From assembly GCF_001434145.1 (NCBI RefSeq), contig NZ_AZED01000004.1, positions 1-64,000 of the forward strand: a DNA stretch of 64,000 bases, in the 5' to 3' direction. The first letter of the stretch is position 1. Every line of letters starts with the position of its first letter. A program made the position numbers and the translations under genes. Of this stretch, positions 42,033 to 53,184 are shown one piece after another. The stretch is from Lentilactobacillus otakiensis DSM 19908 = JCM 15040 (GTDB lineage Bacteria; Bacillota; Bacilli; Lactobacillales; Lactobacillaceae). The notes under the pieces were generated by a model. That model was not told the origin of the DNA. It saw only the letters and a list, made by a program, of their open reading frames with translations, and did no database searches.

Positions 42033-42591
42033 TGGTTTTCTCCTTATCAATCTGTTGAACGGCGGCTAAAAATTCCTCATGGCTGATGCCAAACATCCGT
42101 AAACGATGTTGCAGCTGCTTGCCATTAACATAACCAATCCGTAAAATTTCGCCAAGCTGCTCGCGGCGTTGCTTCGCACTGGGATTCCCCATTAATCCAT
42201 ATTTCATTAATTCTGATTTGGAAATTAACTCGCCGGCCGAATCGTCCTCGGTATAAACTTGGCTGAGAGCCTCGCGGATTGACTCAACACTGGCATGTTC
42301 CACACCAAGTGAGCCGTCTGAGCGATTGGGAACCCCCTGCTGTTTGGTAATAAATGCGTGCTTGGCATTTGGCACTTCAGCAGAAATTGTTTTGCGAATC
42401 TTTTCTCCAGAAAAGTCAGGATCCGTGAAGACGATGATACCACGGGTCTGAGCAACCTTTTTAATCAGATCCAAGGTCTCGTCAGGAATGGCGGATCCAC
42501 GGGTTTCAATCGTGTCGGCGTCCACTGCGCGTTGAATTCTCTTAGTGTCGTCTTTTCCTTCAACGACAATGACTTCTTTAATTTTTTTCAT
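42025..42591 (-). CDS. rnmV: Ribonuclease M5
   Basis: Toprim endoribonuclease that matures 5S rRNA. IKEVIVVEGKDDTKRI at the N-terminus and IIVFTDPDFSGEKIR near residue 54 give the Toprim Glu and DxD metal site. 188 residues. Overlaps tatD by one base (TAATG) and rsmA by 8, in the tatD-rnmV-rsmA order of Firmicutes. Confidence 0.96.
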   Translation of the reverse strand: MKKIKEVIVVEGKDDTKRIQRAVDADTIETRGSAIPDETLDLIKKVAQTRGIIVFTDPDFSGEKIRKTISAEVPNAKHAFITKQQGVPNRSDGSLGVEHASVESIREALSQVYTEDDSAGELISKSELMKYGLMGNPSAKQRREQLGEILRIGYVNGKQLQHRLRMFGISHEEFLAAVQQIDKEKTND

Positions 42592-43364
42592 TATTCCTCA
42601 ATTCCAAATAAACGCATCGTATTTTCGTAAGTATGCGCTGCAATCACATCCGGGTTAACATCACAGATTCTGGCTAGGGCCTCGACCGTGTAAAGTGAAT
42701 AAGCCGGCTCATTTTGCTTGCCTCGCAACGGTTCCGGCGACAAATATGGCGCATCCGTTTCAACCATCATACTATCAAACGGTGTTTCACGGACTGCATC
42801 ATGAACTTCATGGGTTTTCTTGAAACTGGCGACGCCACTGTATGAGACCAACATCCCCAAATCCAAAAACTTCTTCAGCCACTCTGGATCACCATTAAAA
42901 CTATGCATGACGCCGCGGATATCAGCAACATTCATTTCCTTTAAAATGTCATAGGTATCTTCGAAAGCATCACGGTTATGAATCGAAATCGGTAGATGCA
43001 GCTGCTTGGCAATATCAATTTGTCGTTTTAACACCCGCTTTTGAACTGATCGTGGTGAAGTGGTTTGATGATAATCCAAGCCAATTTCACCAAGGGCGAC
43101 GACTTTCGGGCTCTGCAGCTGTTCAATCAACAATTTTTCCTGTTCTTCATGATAATAAATTGAGTCTTCAGGATGCCAGCCAATTATTGAATACATATCA
43201 GGATACTTAGCAGATAATTCCAACGACAAATCGTTTAGCTTCTGGTTGGAACCAACGTTGGCAATCTTAGCCACTCCCAGGTTTTGGGCGTGCTTAAAGT
43301 ATTTATCTGCTTCTGGATATAAATGCTCATCATTCAAATGGGTATGTGAATCAAAAATTTTCAT
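42591..43364 (-). CDS. tatD: TatD-family metal-dependent DNase
   Basis: TIM-barrel hydrolase with 3'-5' DNase activity known in the family. Metal ligands: DSHTHLND at residues 4-11, GEIGLDYH near 92, the His in LPISIHNRD near 125, and ETDAPYLSPEP near 198. 257 residues. It lies 108 bases downstream of metG behind a terminator. Confidence 0.95.
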   Translation of the reverse strand: MKIFDSHTHLNDEHLYPEADKYFKHAQNLGVAKIANVGSNQKLNDLSLELSAKYPDMYSIIGWHPEDSIYYHEEQEKLLIEQLQSPKVVALGEIGLDYHQTTSPRSVQKRVLKRQIDIAKQLHLPISIHNRDAFEDTYDILKEMNVADIRGVMHSFNGDPEWLKKFLDLGMLVSYSGVASFKKTHEVHDAVRETPFDSMMVETDAPYLSPEPLRGKQNEPAYSLYTVEALARICDVNPDVIAAHTYENTMRLFGIEE

Positions 43365-43384
43365 TATATGCTCCCAAATCTTTT

Positions 43385-43444
43385 AGATAAAAATAGGGAT
43401 TGTGACAAAACTTGCGTCTTGTTGCCAATCCCTAGTCTTTCACT
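43385..43444 (-). terminator. Terminator of metG
   Basis: Arms 43394-43402 and 43436-43444 (9 bp) with a further inner helix. TTTTTATC follows on the minus strand. It closes metG before tatD. Confidence 0.88.
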
Positions 43445-43471
43445 ATGTTTACTTTGCCACAAATCGACAAT

Positions 43472-45915
<2,444 letters not shown>

Positions 45916-46764
45916 TCAAAACAAATCCATCTGCACCGGCGACAAACCGCCAAATTCAATTCCCAGCATCTTTTTAAGCTGCAAAGCATTATCGGCCGCA
46001 TCTCCGCCACTGTTATTGTTGAAAATAACGCAGACCTCCTTGGCTTTCTCATCCAAATCAGCGACCACTTTGCGGAATTCTTCCAGTTCTTCCTTCGAAT
46101 ACCGATAAAGCGTTCGTTTACCCCGCCAATCCGCCGAGTGTTCCGTCCAACCCTTCACGTTTCTACCATGCAGCCTTAGCAATGCCAAATCATCATTAGT
46201 AACTAATGGCTCAAACGGTACCCCCGCGTTTGTGGTATGCGGTTCGTCGACCGCCACCATGGTCATCCCCAGTTCCTTAAGATAACCGGCAACATCTTGG
46301 GTGATTTCTTCCCCATACCAGGTGGAATTCCGAAACTCAACGGCCACCGGATAACCTGCCATTAAATTACTAATCCGTCTCAAATACTGAATGGTCGCAA
46401 TACTTCTGGCAAAATATGGTGGAAATTGGAAGAGCACCGCCTTTAGTTGCCCCGTCGTCATAAGTGGTGCAACGGCGCGTTTATAGTTATTAAATTCCAC
46501 AAACCGCTGCTCATTGTCAACCGGGTCAGCACTGCCTTGATCATGCATCGTCATAACCCGGTTGGCTTTTAAGATAAATTGAAAGTTGTCAGGCACCTGC
46601 TTTTGCCAATTTTCCACAACCTCGACTTTGGGGATTGCATAAAACGGCGTATCCAATTCAACAACCGGAAAATAACCACTGTATTCAGTTAAGCGAACCT
46701 TCCGTTTGGCACCATCAATCAGTGAAGGATGATCCGAAAACGTGGTCAAACCAATTGTAATCAA
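45916..46764 (-). CDS. DUF72 family TIM-barrel protein
   Basis: 282-residue member of DUF72 (YecE-like), a TIM-barrel family of unknown activity. VVELDTPFYAIP near residue 34, FILKANRVMTMHDQ near 62, VAVEFRNSTWY near 140 and CVIFNNNSGGDAADNA near 245 are its conserved blocks. TTG 46764, 8 bases behind GGAGG. Last gene of mvaA-EvcA-sirtuin-DUF72; 20 bases after the sirtuin gene. Its stop overlaps repeat copy A. Confidence 0.88.
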   Translation of the reverse strand: MITIGLTTFSDHPSLIDGAKRKVRLTEYSGYFPVVELDTPFYAIPKVEVVENWQKQVPDNFQFILKANRVMTMHDQGSADPVDNEQRFVEFNNYKRAVAPLMTTGQLKAVLFQFPPYFARSIATIQYLRRISNLMAGYPVAVEFRNSTWYGEEITQDVAGYLKELGMTMVAVDEPHTTNAGVPFEPLVTNDDLALLRLHGRNVKGWTEHSADWRGKRTLYRYSKEELEEFRKVVADLDEKAKEVCVIFNNNSGGDAADNALQLKKMLGIEFGGLSPVQMDLF

Positions 46765-46784
46765 TCATCCCACCTCCCAGATGA

Positions 46785-47501
46785 CTAGGCATTGACCTTT
46801 AAGTCTTTGAAGAAATCAACTGCATTTTCTTTCACCATTGTAAATGGAAAACCGAATTGAAGTTGTTCTTCGTTAACTGCAAGCACTTTAGCATTCTGAG
46901 AGCGATAATCAATCAGACCGGCGAACGGATACACCCGCATCGACGTTCCGACAATAACAATTAAATCAGCCTTGGAAACCGCATCGACACTCTTGGAAAT
47001 GGCAACCGGATCAAGGCCTTCACCATACAACACAATGTCGGGGCGCAAAACGCCACCGCAATTTTCATGATACATACTCTTCAGATATTCTTTGTAATCG
47101 ACAGTTTTGTGGCACTTTTGACAATAGACTTTATAAAGGTTCCCGTGAAATTCGACCAAGTTCTGAGTGCCAGCCTTGCGGTACAGACTATCAATATTTT
47201 GGGTAACGACAGTTGCATCCCGTTGCTGCGTAAATTGAGCCTGACGTTCATGGATCACGTTCGGCTTAGCGTCGGGATAATACATGTTTGACTTCTCATA
47301 TTCCCAGAACACTTTTGGCTCATTACGCAGACAGTCGGAACTTAAATAGTATTCGGCCGGCTTATCGGTCTTGTCATTAGTATACAAACCGTTTTTTGAA
47401 CGATAATCAGGAATTCCCGACGCAGTTGAAACCCCTGCACCAGTTAGAAAAACAATTCTTTTCGCGTTATCAAATTCACTTTGAATTTTAGCATCAATCA
47501 T
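46785..47501 (-). CDS. Sir2-family NAD-dependent protein deacylase
   Basis: 238-residue sirtuin. NAD-binding LTGAGVSTASGIPDYRS near residue 19, TQNID near 99, catalytic His in EFHGN near 117, PDIVLYGE near 152 and VGTSMRVYPF near 183. The zinc site has CQKC near 124, but the usual second CxxC reads HENC, so one ligand may be His. The Tyr-x-x-Arg pair of desuccinylases is not seen. Tightly linked to the genes of HMG-CoA reductase, a HELLH protein and DUF72. Confidence 0.92.
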   Translation of the reverse strand: MIDAKIQSEFDNAKRIVFLTGAGVSTASGIPDYRSKNGLYTNDKTDKPAEYYLSSDCLRNEPKVFWEYEKSNMYYPDAKPNVIHERQAQFTQQRDATVVTQNIDSLYRKAGTQNLVEFHGNLYKVYCQKCHKTVDYKEYLKSMYHENCGGVLRPDIVLYGEGLDPVAISKSVDAVSKADLIVIVGTSMRVYPFAGLIDYRSQNAKVLAVNEEQLQFGFPFTMVKENAVDFFKDLKVNA

Positions 47502-47524
47502 TTTAATCCTCCTTTAAAAGTTCA

Positions 47525-48496
47525 TTATTTACGAACGATGTAAGGCATCTTCAGGTCATCAAACAATTGCTTAACCGATTTGTCATACACCCCTTTGAAA
47601 AATTCTGGATCATCCTGGTTACCTTTAGGATTGGCAAGGACAAATGAATTTTGATCATCAACCCGGTTAAAGCCAACGTAGCCTTTAGTGTTGCTATTCA
47701 CTTCGATCAAATCGGAATGATAGATTTCAAATAACTGTTTGACTTTCAATCCCAGCTGACGCTCGGAAAGAACGCTGGTAACCGTTGTAAATTCGGTGTT
47801 ATGAAGTGCCGGCAGCTCCCAATCCTTCAACTGTTCGTCAAACGCCTTAAATAGTTTGACAACGTTTCGACGAAGGCCAAACGGTGAATCGGTCGGCTTT
47901 TCAGTAATCACTTTGTATAATTTTTCGGCAGCTTCAAATGAGATTGGGAAATCTTTCTTGAGTTTGTCAGCGACCTTATCAATGCCATCACCATAGAAGA
48001 CCATTGCATCCAACAAAGTCGTTAAGCGTAGCATCATTTGGTCGTCCAACGGCTTTGGTTCAGGTTTGATAGTTGCGTAAACGCCTTTAAGATACATGTC
48101 TTCGATTTCGTCATTAATCAAATTGTGTTTTCGCTGTTCAGAAACCACCACAAAGTGTGACACAATATCGTAAAGCTCGGTTCCCATCATCTTCAACTGT
48201 TCATCCAAAGTATCGTCGCCAGTTGTGAGTGAGTAAAAGACTTGAGGAAAACCACGTAGAACCATCAATAAATGCAGCAGCTCATGAGAGGCGGTATAGT
48301 CTGGGGCACTTAAATCGGCAATTTGGACAATGATGTTTTTGCCATCTTGAACGGTCTGCGCTTGATCGTGGCGAACATAGCCTGACTGAAGCTTACCAAT
48401 AAAGGTTACCGTCACTGTACCGGGAAAGAAATTGTTCACGGCATCAATCAGGCCGTGGACGTCCTTATTTAATTCGATATCAATATTGTTATCCAT
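47525..48496 (-). CDS. IpaB/EvcA-family protein with HELLH motif
   Basis: 323-residue soluble protein. HELLH near residue 91 fits an HExxH zinc-peptidase motif and is preceded by LSAPDYTAS. Lactobacillus annotations call similar proteins IpaB/EvcA family, but no function is known and that label carries no proven link to the named proteins. A third zinc ligand is probably the acidic ELYDIV segment near 127, which is a guess. Helical middle and C-terminal parts follow. It lies 9 bases after mvaA and 23 before the sirtuin gene. Confidence 0.72.
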   Translation of the reverse strand: MDNNIDIELNKDVHGLIDAVNNFFPGTVTVTFIGKLQSGYVRHDQAQTVQDGKNIIVQIADLSAPDYTASHELLHLLMVLRGFPQVFYSLTTGDDTLDEQLKMMGTELYDIVSHFVVVSEQRKHNLINDEIEDMYLKGVYATIKPEPKPLDDQMMLRLTTLLDAMVFYGDGIDKVADKLKKDFPISFEAAEKLYKVITEKPTDSPFGLRRNVVKLFKAFDEQLKDWELPALHNTEFTTVTSVLSERQLGLKVKQLFEIYHSDLIEVNSNTKGYVGFNRVDDQNSFVLANPKGNQDDPEFFKGVYDKSVKQLFDDLKMPYIVRK

Positions 48497-48505
48497 AATG
48501 ATCTC

Positions 48506-49759
48506 CTATCTTCGGATTGTTTTTAAAATCTCTTTAACTGTCTGTGAATTGGGGTTGGCAATTTGTCTCAACTGAGCAAGCACTGCAGGCAATTCTTGCG
48601 TAGTTGCGCCATTTGAAAGGGCCAGCGACTTTAATTGTAAGGCCATGTGACCTTTTTGAATGCCATCGGTGACTAACGCCTTTAATGCAGCTAAATTTTG
48701 GGCCAAGCCAACTGCAGCAATCACCTGCATCTCATCTTGAGAATGATGAATTTGGGCAATTTGCTGATTAACTGCTACTAGCGGCAGAACCTTGCTGGCA
48801 CCTCCTACAAAGCCGATTGGGACTGGCAAGGCCATTTTACCAACTAGTTGATCGCCGACCACCTGCCAAGTGCTGAGACCCTTGTACGGCCCTTGCCGGG
48901 CAGCAAAGGCATGAGCGGCACTTTCCACTGCCCGCCAGTCGTTGCCAAAAGCGATGACCGCTGCATCAACACCGTTCATAATCCCTTTGTTATGGGTTGT
49001 GGCACGTTTAACATCCAGCTGAGCAACTTCGCTGGCATCAGCAATTCGTTGTGCAACCTGTCGGCCATCAAGTGACCTGCTTGCCAATTTGTCAACGGCA
49101 ACCTGACCAGTCACTTCAACGACTTCTTCGTCAGCAAAATTGCTTAGAATTGCCATCGTTGTTTCCACATGTAGTTGATCTGAAAGCCAATTGGAAATTG
49201 CCTCTAGCATCGTGTTAATTATATTAGCACCCATTGCCTCGCCGGTATCAACCGATAAATCAATTGATAAAAATGTTGGCGAAAGTTCTCGAACTGCGAC
49301 TTTTTGGGCACCCCTGCCATACTTTAAAATACTTGGATGGCTTTGATTGGCAATATTCAAAATCTGCTGCCGATTAGTTTCGACAAACTTGGATACTGCC
49401 TTAATTTCGGCGTGTTTGACAATGACTTGACCACTAACCAGCTTCTCCGGAATTGCACAGTGAATCCCCTCACCTGCCGACAATAATTTGGCGCCGTTAC
49501 TTGCCGCCGCAATGACGGATGGCTCCTCAGTGACCATTGGCACTAGATGACGACGGCCGTTGACAATCAGTCCGGTGACGACACCTTCAGGCAGTGGATA
49601 GCTGGTTAAATTGTTTTCAACCAATTCACCCGATGCGTGGTCCTCATTTTGATGAATTAATTGCAATTGCGCATCAGACAATCCAACCGAATCGGCAATG
49701 AGCTGCAACCTTTGTGCATAACCTTTTTTATAAAAGTGATCCCATTTATTTTCCATCAT
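48506..49759 (-). CDS. mvaA: Hydroxymethylglutaryl-CoA reductase, class II
   Basis: Key enzyme of the mevalonate pathway to isoprenoids. ENNLTSYPLPEGVVTGL near residue 48 has the catalytic Glu; HNKGIMNGVDA near 242 has the Lys; GNDWRAVESAAHA near 260 the Asp; the C-terminal flap ends the chain. 417 residues is normal for class II. ATG 49759 or the next ATG, with a weak GGTGAT site. First gene of mvaA-EvcA-sirtuin-DUF72, only 49 bases after ppx, with the ppx hairpin between. Confidence 0.93.
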   Translation of the reverse strand: MMENKWDHFYKKGYAQRLQLIADSVGLSDAQLQLIHQNEDHASGELVENNLTSYPLPEGVVTGLIVNGRRHLVPMVTEEPSVIAAASNGAKLLSAGEGIHCAIPEKLVSGQVIVKHAEIKAVSKFVETNRQQILNIANQSHPSILKYGRGAQKVAVRELSPTFLSIDLSVDTGEAMGANIINTMLEAISNWLSDQLHVETTMAILSNFADEEVVEVTGQVAVDKLASRSLDGRQVAQRIADASEVAQLDVKRATTHNKGIMNGVDAAVIAFGNDWRAVESAAHAFAARQGPYKGLSTWQVVGDQLVGKMALPVPIGFVGGASKVLPLVAVNQQIAQIHHSQDEMQVIAAVGLAQNLAALKALVTDGIQKGHMALQLKSLALSNGATTQELPAVLAQLRQIANPNSQTVKEILKTIRR

Positions 49760-49780
49760 ATCACCATAAATCTGCTAGAG

Positions 49781-49808
49781 GCACAAAAAGCTGGTGCAAT
49801 TGCCAGCT
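49781..49808 (-). terminator. Terminator/attenuator between ppx and mvaA
   Basis: AGCTGG/CCAGCT stem (49789-49794, 49803-49808) followed by TTTTTGTG on the minus strand. It fills most of the 49-base gap, so no separate mvaA promoter fits after it; mvaA must rely on read-through or a promoter inside ppx. Confidence 0.75.
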
Positions 49809-50741
49809 CTACTCTGTGCCATATTCTTTTTGAATATATTCTGTAATGATCCCCTCACGGACACCACTTTCGGAAAATAAGACTTTTTTGGCGTCAATTT
49901 TTTCCATTAAAACAATCAAGGGCAACAAACCACCAACAATAATGTCAGCACGGTCATGCTCCAGTCCTTGAATTTTTCGTCGGCGGTTCACATTCCCCTT
50001 CAACAAATTCAAATAGGTTCGGTTCACCTGTTCAGCAGTTAAATGATAACCATGAATAGCATCAATTCTGACCATGTTTTGCCGACGTCGGTTAATTCTC
50101 GCCAAGGTTCGATTGGCACCACCCAGAAGGACTAACGGCTGATGGGCAGCCCGGCTAAGCCAGTCAATCTTTGAATATATTTTACGAATGTTAAATTGCG
50201 CGTTAAACAAATTGGCACCAGTAATGTTATCACTCAAATGATATCTTTCAGTGATATTGACCGCACCAATCGGAATACTGGTAAGGTTGGCACTTTGGCC
50301 GTTGTTAACTCGGATTAGCTCACAACTTGCCCCACCAATGTCCAAAATTAAACAGTTATTGATTCCGAGTCGGTTAATCACACCTAAGTAATCATAATAG
50401 GCTTCCTGATTACCCGTGAGAACTTGCAGCGAAATGCCAATTCTGTCCTTGACTGCTTTGAGAAATTTCGCCTGATTTTTAGCTTGACGAACCGCAGCAG
50501 TCGCAATCCCAATGACCTTCTTAGCTTGGTATTGGGAATAGATTTTTTTAAAATTAGCGAGCGACTGGATCGTCCGTTCCATGGCAGCGGGCTGTAAAAT
50601 CTTGCCTCTGCCCATGCCTTCAGATAGTCTGCTATCGCTTTTAATCCGCTTGATTTCATGGTAACTGCCATCATCAGTAATCTGGTTAATTGCCATTCTG
50701 ACTGAATTTGAGCCAATATCCAAAATTACAAGGTTTTCCAT
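49809..50741 (-). CDS. ppx: Ppx/GppA-family exopolyphosphatase
   Basis: Hydrolyses polyphosphate or pppGpp. ASKHA-fold motifs: LVILDIGSNSVRMAI at residues 4-18, ATAAVRQAKN near 81, ILDIGGASCELI near 129 and LLGGANRTLARI near 206. 310 residues corresponds to the short, catalytic-core form. ATG 50741 with AAAGG 9 bases upstream. It follows trpS by 23 bases. Confidence 0.9.
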   Translation of the reverse strand: MENLVILDIGSNSVRMAINQITDDGSYHEIKRIKSDSRLSEGMGRGKILQPAAMERTIQSLANFKKIYSQYQAKKVIGIATAAVRQAKNQAKFLKAVKDRIGISLQVLTGNQEAYYDYLGVINRLGINNCLILDIGGASCELIRVNNGQSANLTSIPIGAVNITERYHLSDNITGANLFNAQFNIRKIYSKIDWLSRAAHQPLVLLGGANRTLARINRRRQNMVRIDAIHGYHLTAEQVNRTYLNLLKGNVNRRRKIQGLEHDRADIIVGGLLPLIVLMEKIDAKKVLFSESGVREGIITEYIQKEYGTE

Positions 50742-50764
50742 CCCTGCCACCCTTTCTGGACATA

Positions 50765-51781
50765 TTAGTCAAAATAGTTAATACCAATTGCATCACGAAC
50801 TTCTTTGAGGGTCTGGTTGGCAACCTCGTTGGCGTGTTCACTGCCTTTTTTGAGAATGTCGTATACGCCTTGTTCATCCTTGGCGTATTGTTCACGGCGT
50901 TCACGAATTGGTTTGAGCTCTGCTTGAAGGACATCGTTCAGGTAACGCTTGATTTTAACATCACCAAGGCCACCGTGACTGTATTGATCCTTCAAATCTT
51001 GAACCTTCTGCTTATCTGGATCAAAAATGTCAAGGTAGGTGAAGACCGTGTTGCCTTCAACTTGTCCAGGATCTTCCACGTGGATATGGTTGGGATCGGT
51101 GTACATTGACATCACTTTCTTTTGAATGGTGTCTTCGTCATCAGCAAGGTAAATCGCATTGCCTAATGATTTACTCATTTTGGCATTGCCGTCCAAGCCG
51201 GGAATCCGACCCATCCCTTTAGGTGGGAAGTAGCCTTCCGGTTCAACCAGAATGTCATCGTTATAAACGGAGTTAAAGGTCCGCACAATCTCTCGGGTCT
51301 GCTCCAACATTGGTTCTTGGTCATCGCCGACCGGCACCGTTGTGGCTTTAAATGCAGTAATGTCGGCTGCTTGACTGATTGGATACATTGCAAACCCAAC
51401 TGGGACACTTTGACCAAACTTTTTCTGCTTAATTTCATTCTTAACAGTTGGGTTCCGGTTCAATCGCGAAACGGTAACCAAATTAGAGTAGTGCTGAGTC
51501 AATTCTGGGAGGGCCGGAATCTGTGACTGAACCAAAATTGTCGACTTCTTGGGATCAATGCCAACAGCTAAATAATCCAAAGCAACTTGGATCAAACTGT
51601 GACGAATTTTTTCTGGATCCCGTGCGTTATCAGTTAACGCCTGCATATCCGCAATCATGATAAATGTTTCGTAGTCACCGGAATTTTGTAATTCTACCCG
51701 ATTCTTTAATGAACCAACGTAATGGCCAATATGTAACTTGCCTGTAGGTCTGTCACCTGTCAAAATAATTTTCTTTGTCAT
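50765..51781 (-). CDS. trpS: Tryptophanyl-tRNA synthetase
   Basis: Class I synthetase. [14 protein letters not shown] near residue 12 is the HIGH region; KMSKSLGN near 193 the second ATP motif. [18 protein letters not shown] near 138 is also conserved. 338 residues from ATG 51781, with AAAGG 9 bases upstream. It lies directly after a T-box leader with a Trp specifier. Confidence 0.97.
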   Translation of the reverse strand: MTKKIILTGDRPTGKLHIGHYVGSLKNRVELQNSGDYETFIMIADMQALTDNARDPEKIRHSLIQVALDYLAVGIDPKKSTILVQSQIPALPELTQHYSNLVTVSRLNRNPTVKNEIKQKKFGQSVPVGFAMYPISQAADITAFKATTVPVGDDQEPMLEQTREIVRTFNSVYNDDILVEPEGYFPPKGMGRIPGLDGNAKMSKSLGNAIYLADDEDTIQKKVMSMYTDPNHIHVEDPGQVEGNTVFTYLDIFDPDKQKVQDLKDQYSHGGLGDVKIKRYLNDVLQAELKPIRERREQYAKDEQGVYDILKKGSEHANEVANQTLKEVRDAIGINYFD

Positions 51782-51796
51782 CCTAACCATCCTTTC

Positions 51797-51985
51797 AAAA
51801 AACGCCCTATTGCTTTAACAATAGGACGCTTATACGTGGTACCACCTAAATTGTAACTAATATCAAGTTACCGCTCATGACGATATGGGCGTCACCCATT
51901 TAATATCCAATTCGTTTCGTCGTGGTCGTTTTCAGCTAACCGGCCTCTCTGTTATTGACGATTCTACTCAGTTTTTAATAACAAT
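51797..51985 (-). promoter_or_regulatory. Trp T-box riboswitch of trpS
   Basis: On the minus strand the leader shows, in order, AGAGAGGCCGGTTAGCTGAA (stem I with AG bulge and loop), a likely specifier TGG at 51909-51907 followed by A, the T-box AGGTGGTACCACG (51847-51835), and a terminator (51803-51812 with 51819-51828) ending in TTTTTT. Uncharged tRNA-Trp would pair with specifier and T-box and prevent termination. Confidence 0.93.
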
Positions 51986-51988
51986 TTA

Positions 51989-52017
51989 ATTTTACTGATA
52001 AACGGCTAAAAAGTAAA
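51989..52017 (-). promoter_or_regulatory. Promoter of trpS
   Basis: Minus strand TTTACT (52012-52017), 17-base spacer, TAAAAT (51989-51994). The predicted start is just before the T-box stem I. Confidence 0.75.
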
Positions 52018-52050
52018 CCCTGTTTCAACGTAAAATGATAGAAGATTTGG

Positions 52051-52998
52051 TTAATATCCCGCCGAGAGATCAACCTTGTTGACAGCGACCTCACCGGTTT
52101 GAATGAAGCTTGCCAAATTCTTATACAAAATATCAAAGGCCTCAGCGCCATATTCCTGGAAACCACCAGAAATGTGGGGTGTCAAAATAACGTTATCCAT
52201 TTCCCACAAGGGCGAACTTTTTTCCAAGGGTTCGGATTCAAAAACATCCAGTCCGGCACCAGCTAATTTGTATTGATCCAAGGCATCAATTAAGGCTTGC
52301 GTATCTACCGAAGGCCCACGACCAACATTAATGAAGACGGGGTGGTTGATCATCTCATCGAAGAATTCCTTGTTGAAGAAGTGCTTGGTTGCGGGTGTTA
52401 GTGGCATAATATTGATCACAAAATCAGCTTTGGCGGCGCGATCAGTCCCTTGGTCATCTGTCACCACCTCATCAAAATGGGCAACGGGGTTGCCATGCCG
52501 GCTGACCCCGACCGTCCGGGTGCCAAAAAACTGCAGCTTCTCAGCAATCGCCTCACCAATATGACCAGTCCCAAAAATCACGGCTGTGCGATTTTTTAAG
52601 GTGTAATTTTGCATTCGGACCTGATCACCAACCCATCTTTTGTCAGGTCGGGCAGCGGCAGTTGTCACAATACCGCGGGCAAACGACAAAACATAGGCAA
52701 TGACTGTTTCGCTGATTGGTTCTGCGTGAATGCCGCTAACGTTTGCCAAAATGATGCCCTTCTTTTGAAATTCACTTAAGGGCATATAATCTACTCCGGC
52801 AGAGTTTGATTGTATAAATTTCAGCTTGGGAGAAGCCGTCAACACCTCTTCTGCGTGAGCGTCCCAGCCATAAATGGCGTCAATCTCTTTTGAATTGTTG
52901 TCATTGAGATCTTGAGGTTCAATCACTTGAACATCTCCAAGGCCAGCCAGCTTGGTTTGCTGCTGCTCAGTTAAATTGAATAAGTCTAGAATTTTCAT
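52051..52998 (-). CDS. D-isomer 2-hydroxyacid dehydrogenase
   Basis: NAD-dependent oxidoreductase of 315 residues. The NAD loop is FGTGHIGEAIA near residue 142; NVGRGPSVD near 234 has the substrate Arg; the catalytic His is in LTPHISGG near 282, with the Glu in ESEPLE near 262. It resembles phosphoglycerate or hydroxyisocaproate dehydrogenases; substrate is open. Divergent from helD. Confidence 0.88.
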   Translation of the reverse strand: MKILDLFNLTEQQQTKLAGLGDVQVIEPQDLNDNNSKEIDAIYGWDAHAEEVLTASPKLKFIQSNSAGVDYMPLSEFQKKGIILANVSGIHAEPISETVIAYVLSFARGIVTTAAARPDKRWVGDQVRMQNYTLKNRTAVIFGTGHIGEAIAEKLQFFGTRTVGVSRHGNPVAHFDEVVTDDQGTDRAAKADFVINIMPLTPATKHFFNKEFFDEMINHPVFINVGRGPSVDTQALIDALDQYKLAGAGLDVFESEPLEKSSPLWEMDNVILTPHISGGFQEYGAEAFDILYKNLASFIQTGEVAVNKVDLSAGY

Positions 52999-53069
52999 TT
53001 TTCCATCCCTTTCATTTCGTTAGCATTCCACCAAAAGTATACGCTTGAAATTCAATCGAAAACAGAAAA

Positions 53070-53095
53070 GTCCTTTCAGATTATTTTGAAGGGAC
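53070..53095. other. Inverted repeat upstream of helD
   Basis: GTCCTTTCA and TGAAGGGAC (53070-53078, 53087-53095) with an 8-base loop, just before the helD -35. It may be an operator or a stem in the divergent leader; no known factor matches. Confidence 0.35.
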
Positions 53096-53102
53096 AACTC
53101 AA

Positions 53103-53131
53103 TTGACATCGCTTGTAATACCAACTAAAAT
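53103..53131 (+). promoter_or_regulatory. Promoter of helD
   Basis: TTGACA, 17-base spacer, TAAAAT: a near-consensus promoter. The start would lie about 47 bases before the TTG at 53185. Confidence 0.8.
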
Positions 53132-53184
53132 TGTCGAAGCATTCTTAATTGACAATCGACCCGAATCCGAATGGAGGAACCCTT

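Noticed and set aside
52999-53184. Copy of the 3' hairpin element near helD start
   Set aside because: The inverted repeat at 53070-53095 lacks the GAGTGTG and GGAACAC ends and lies upstream of genes.
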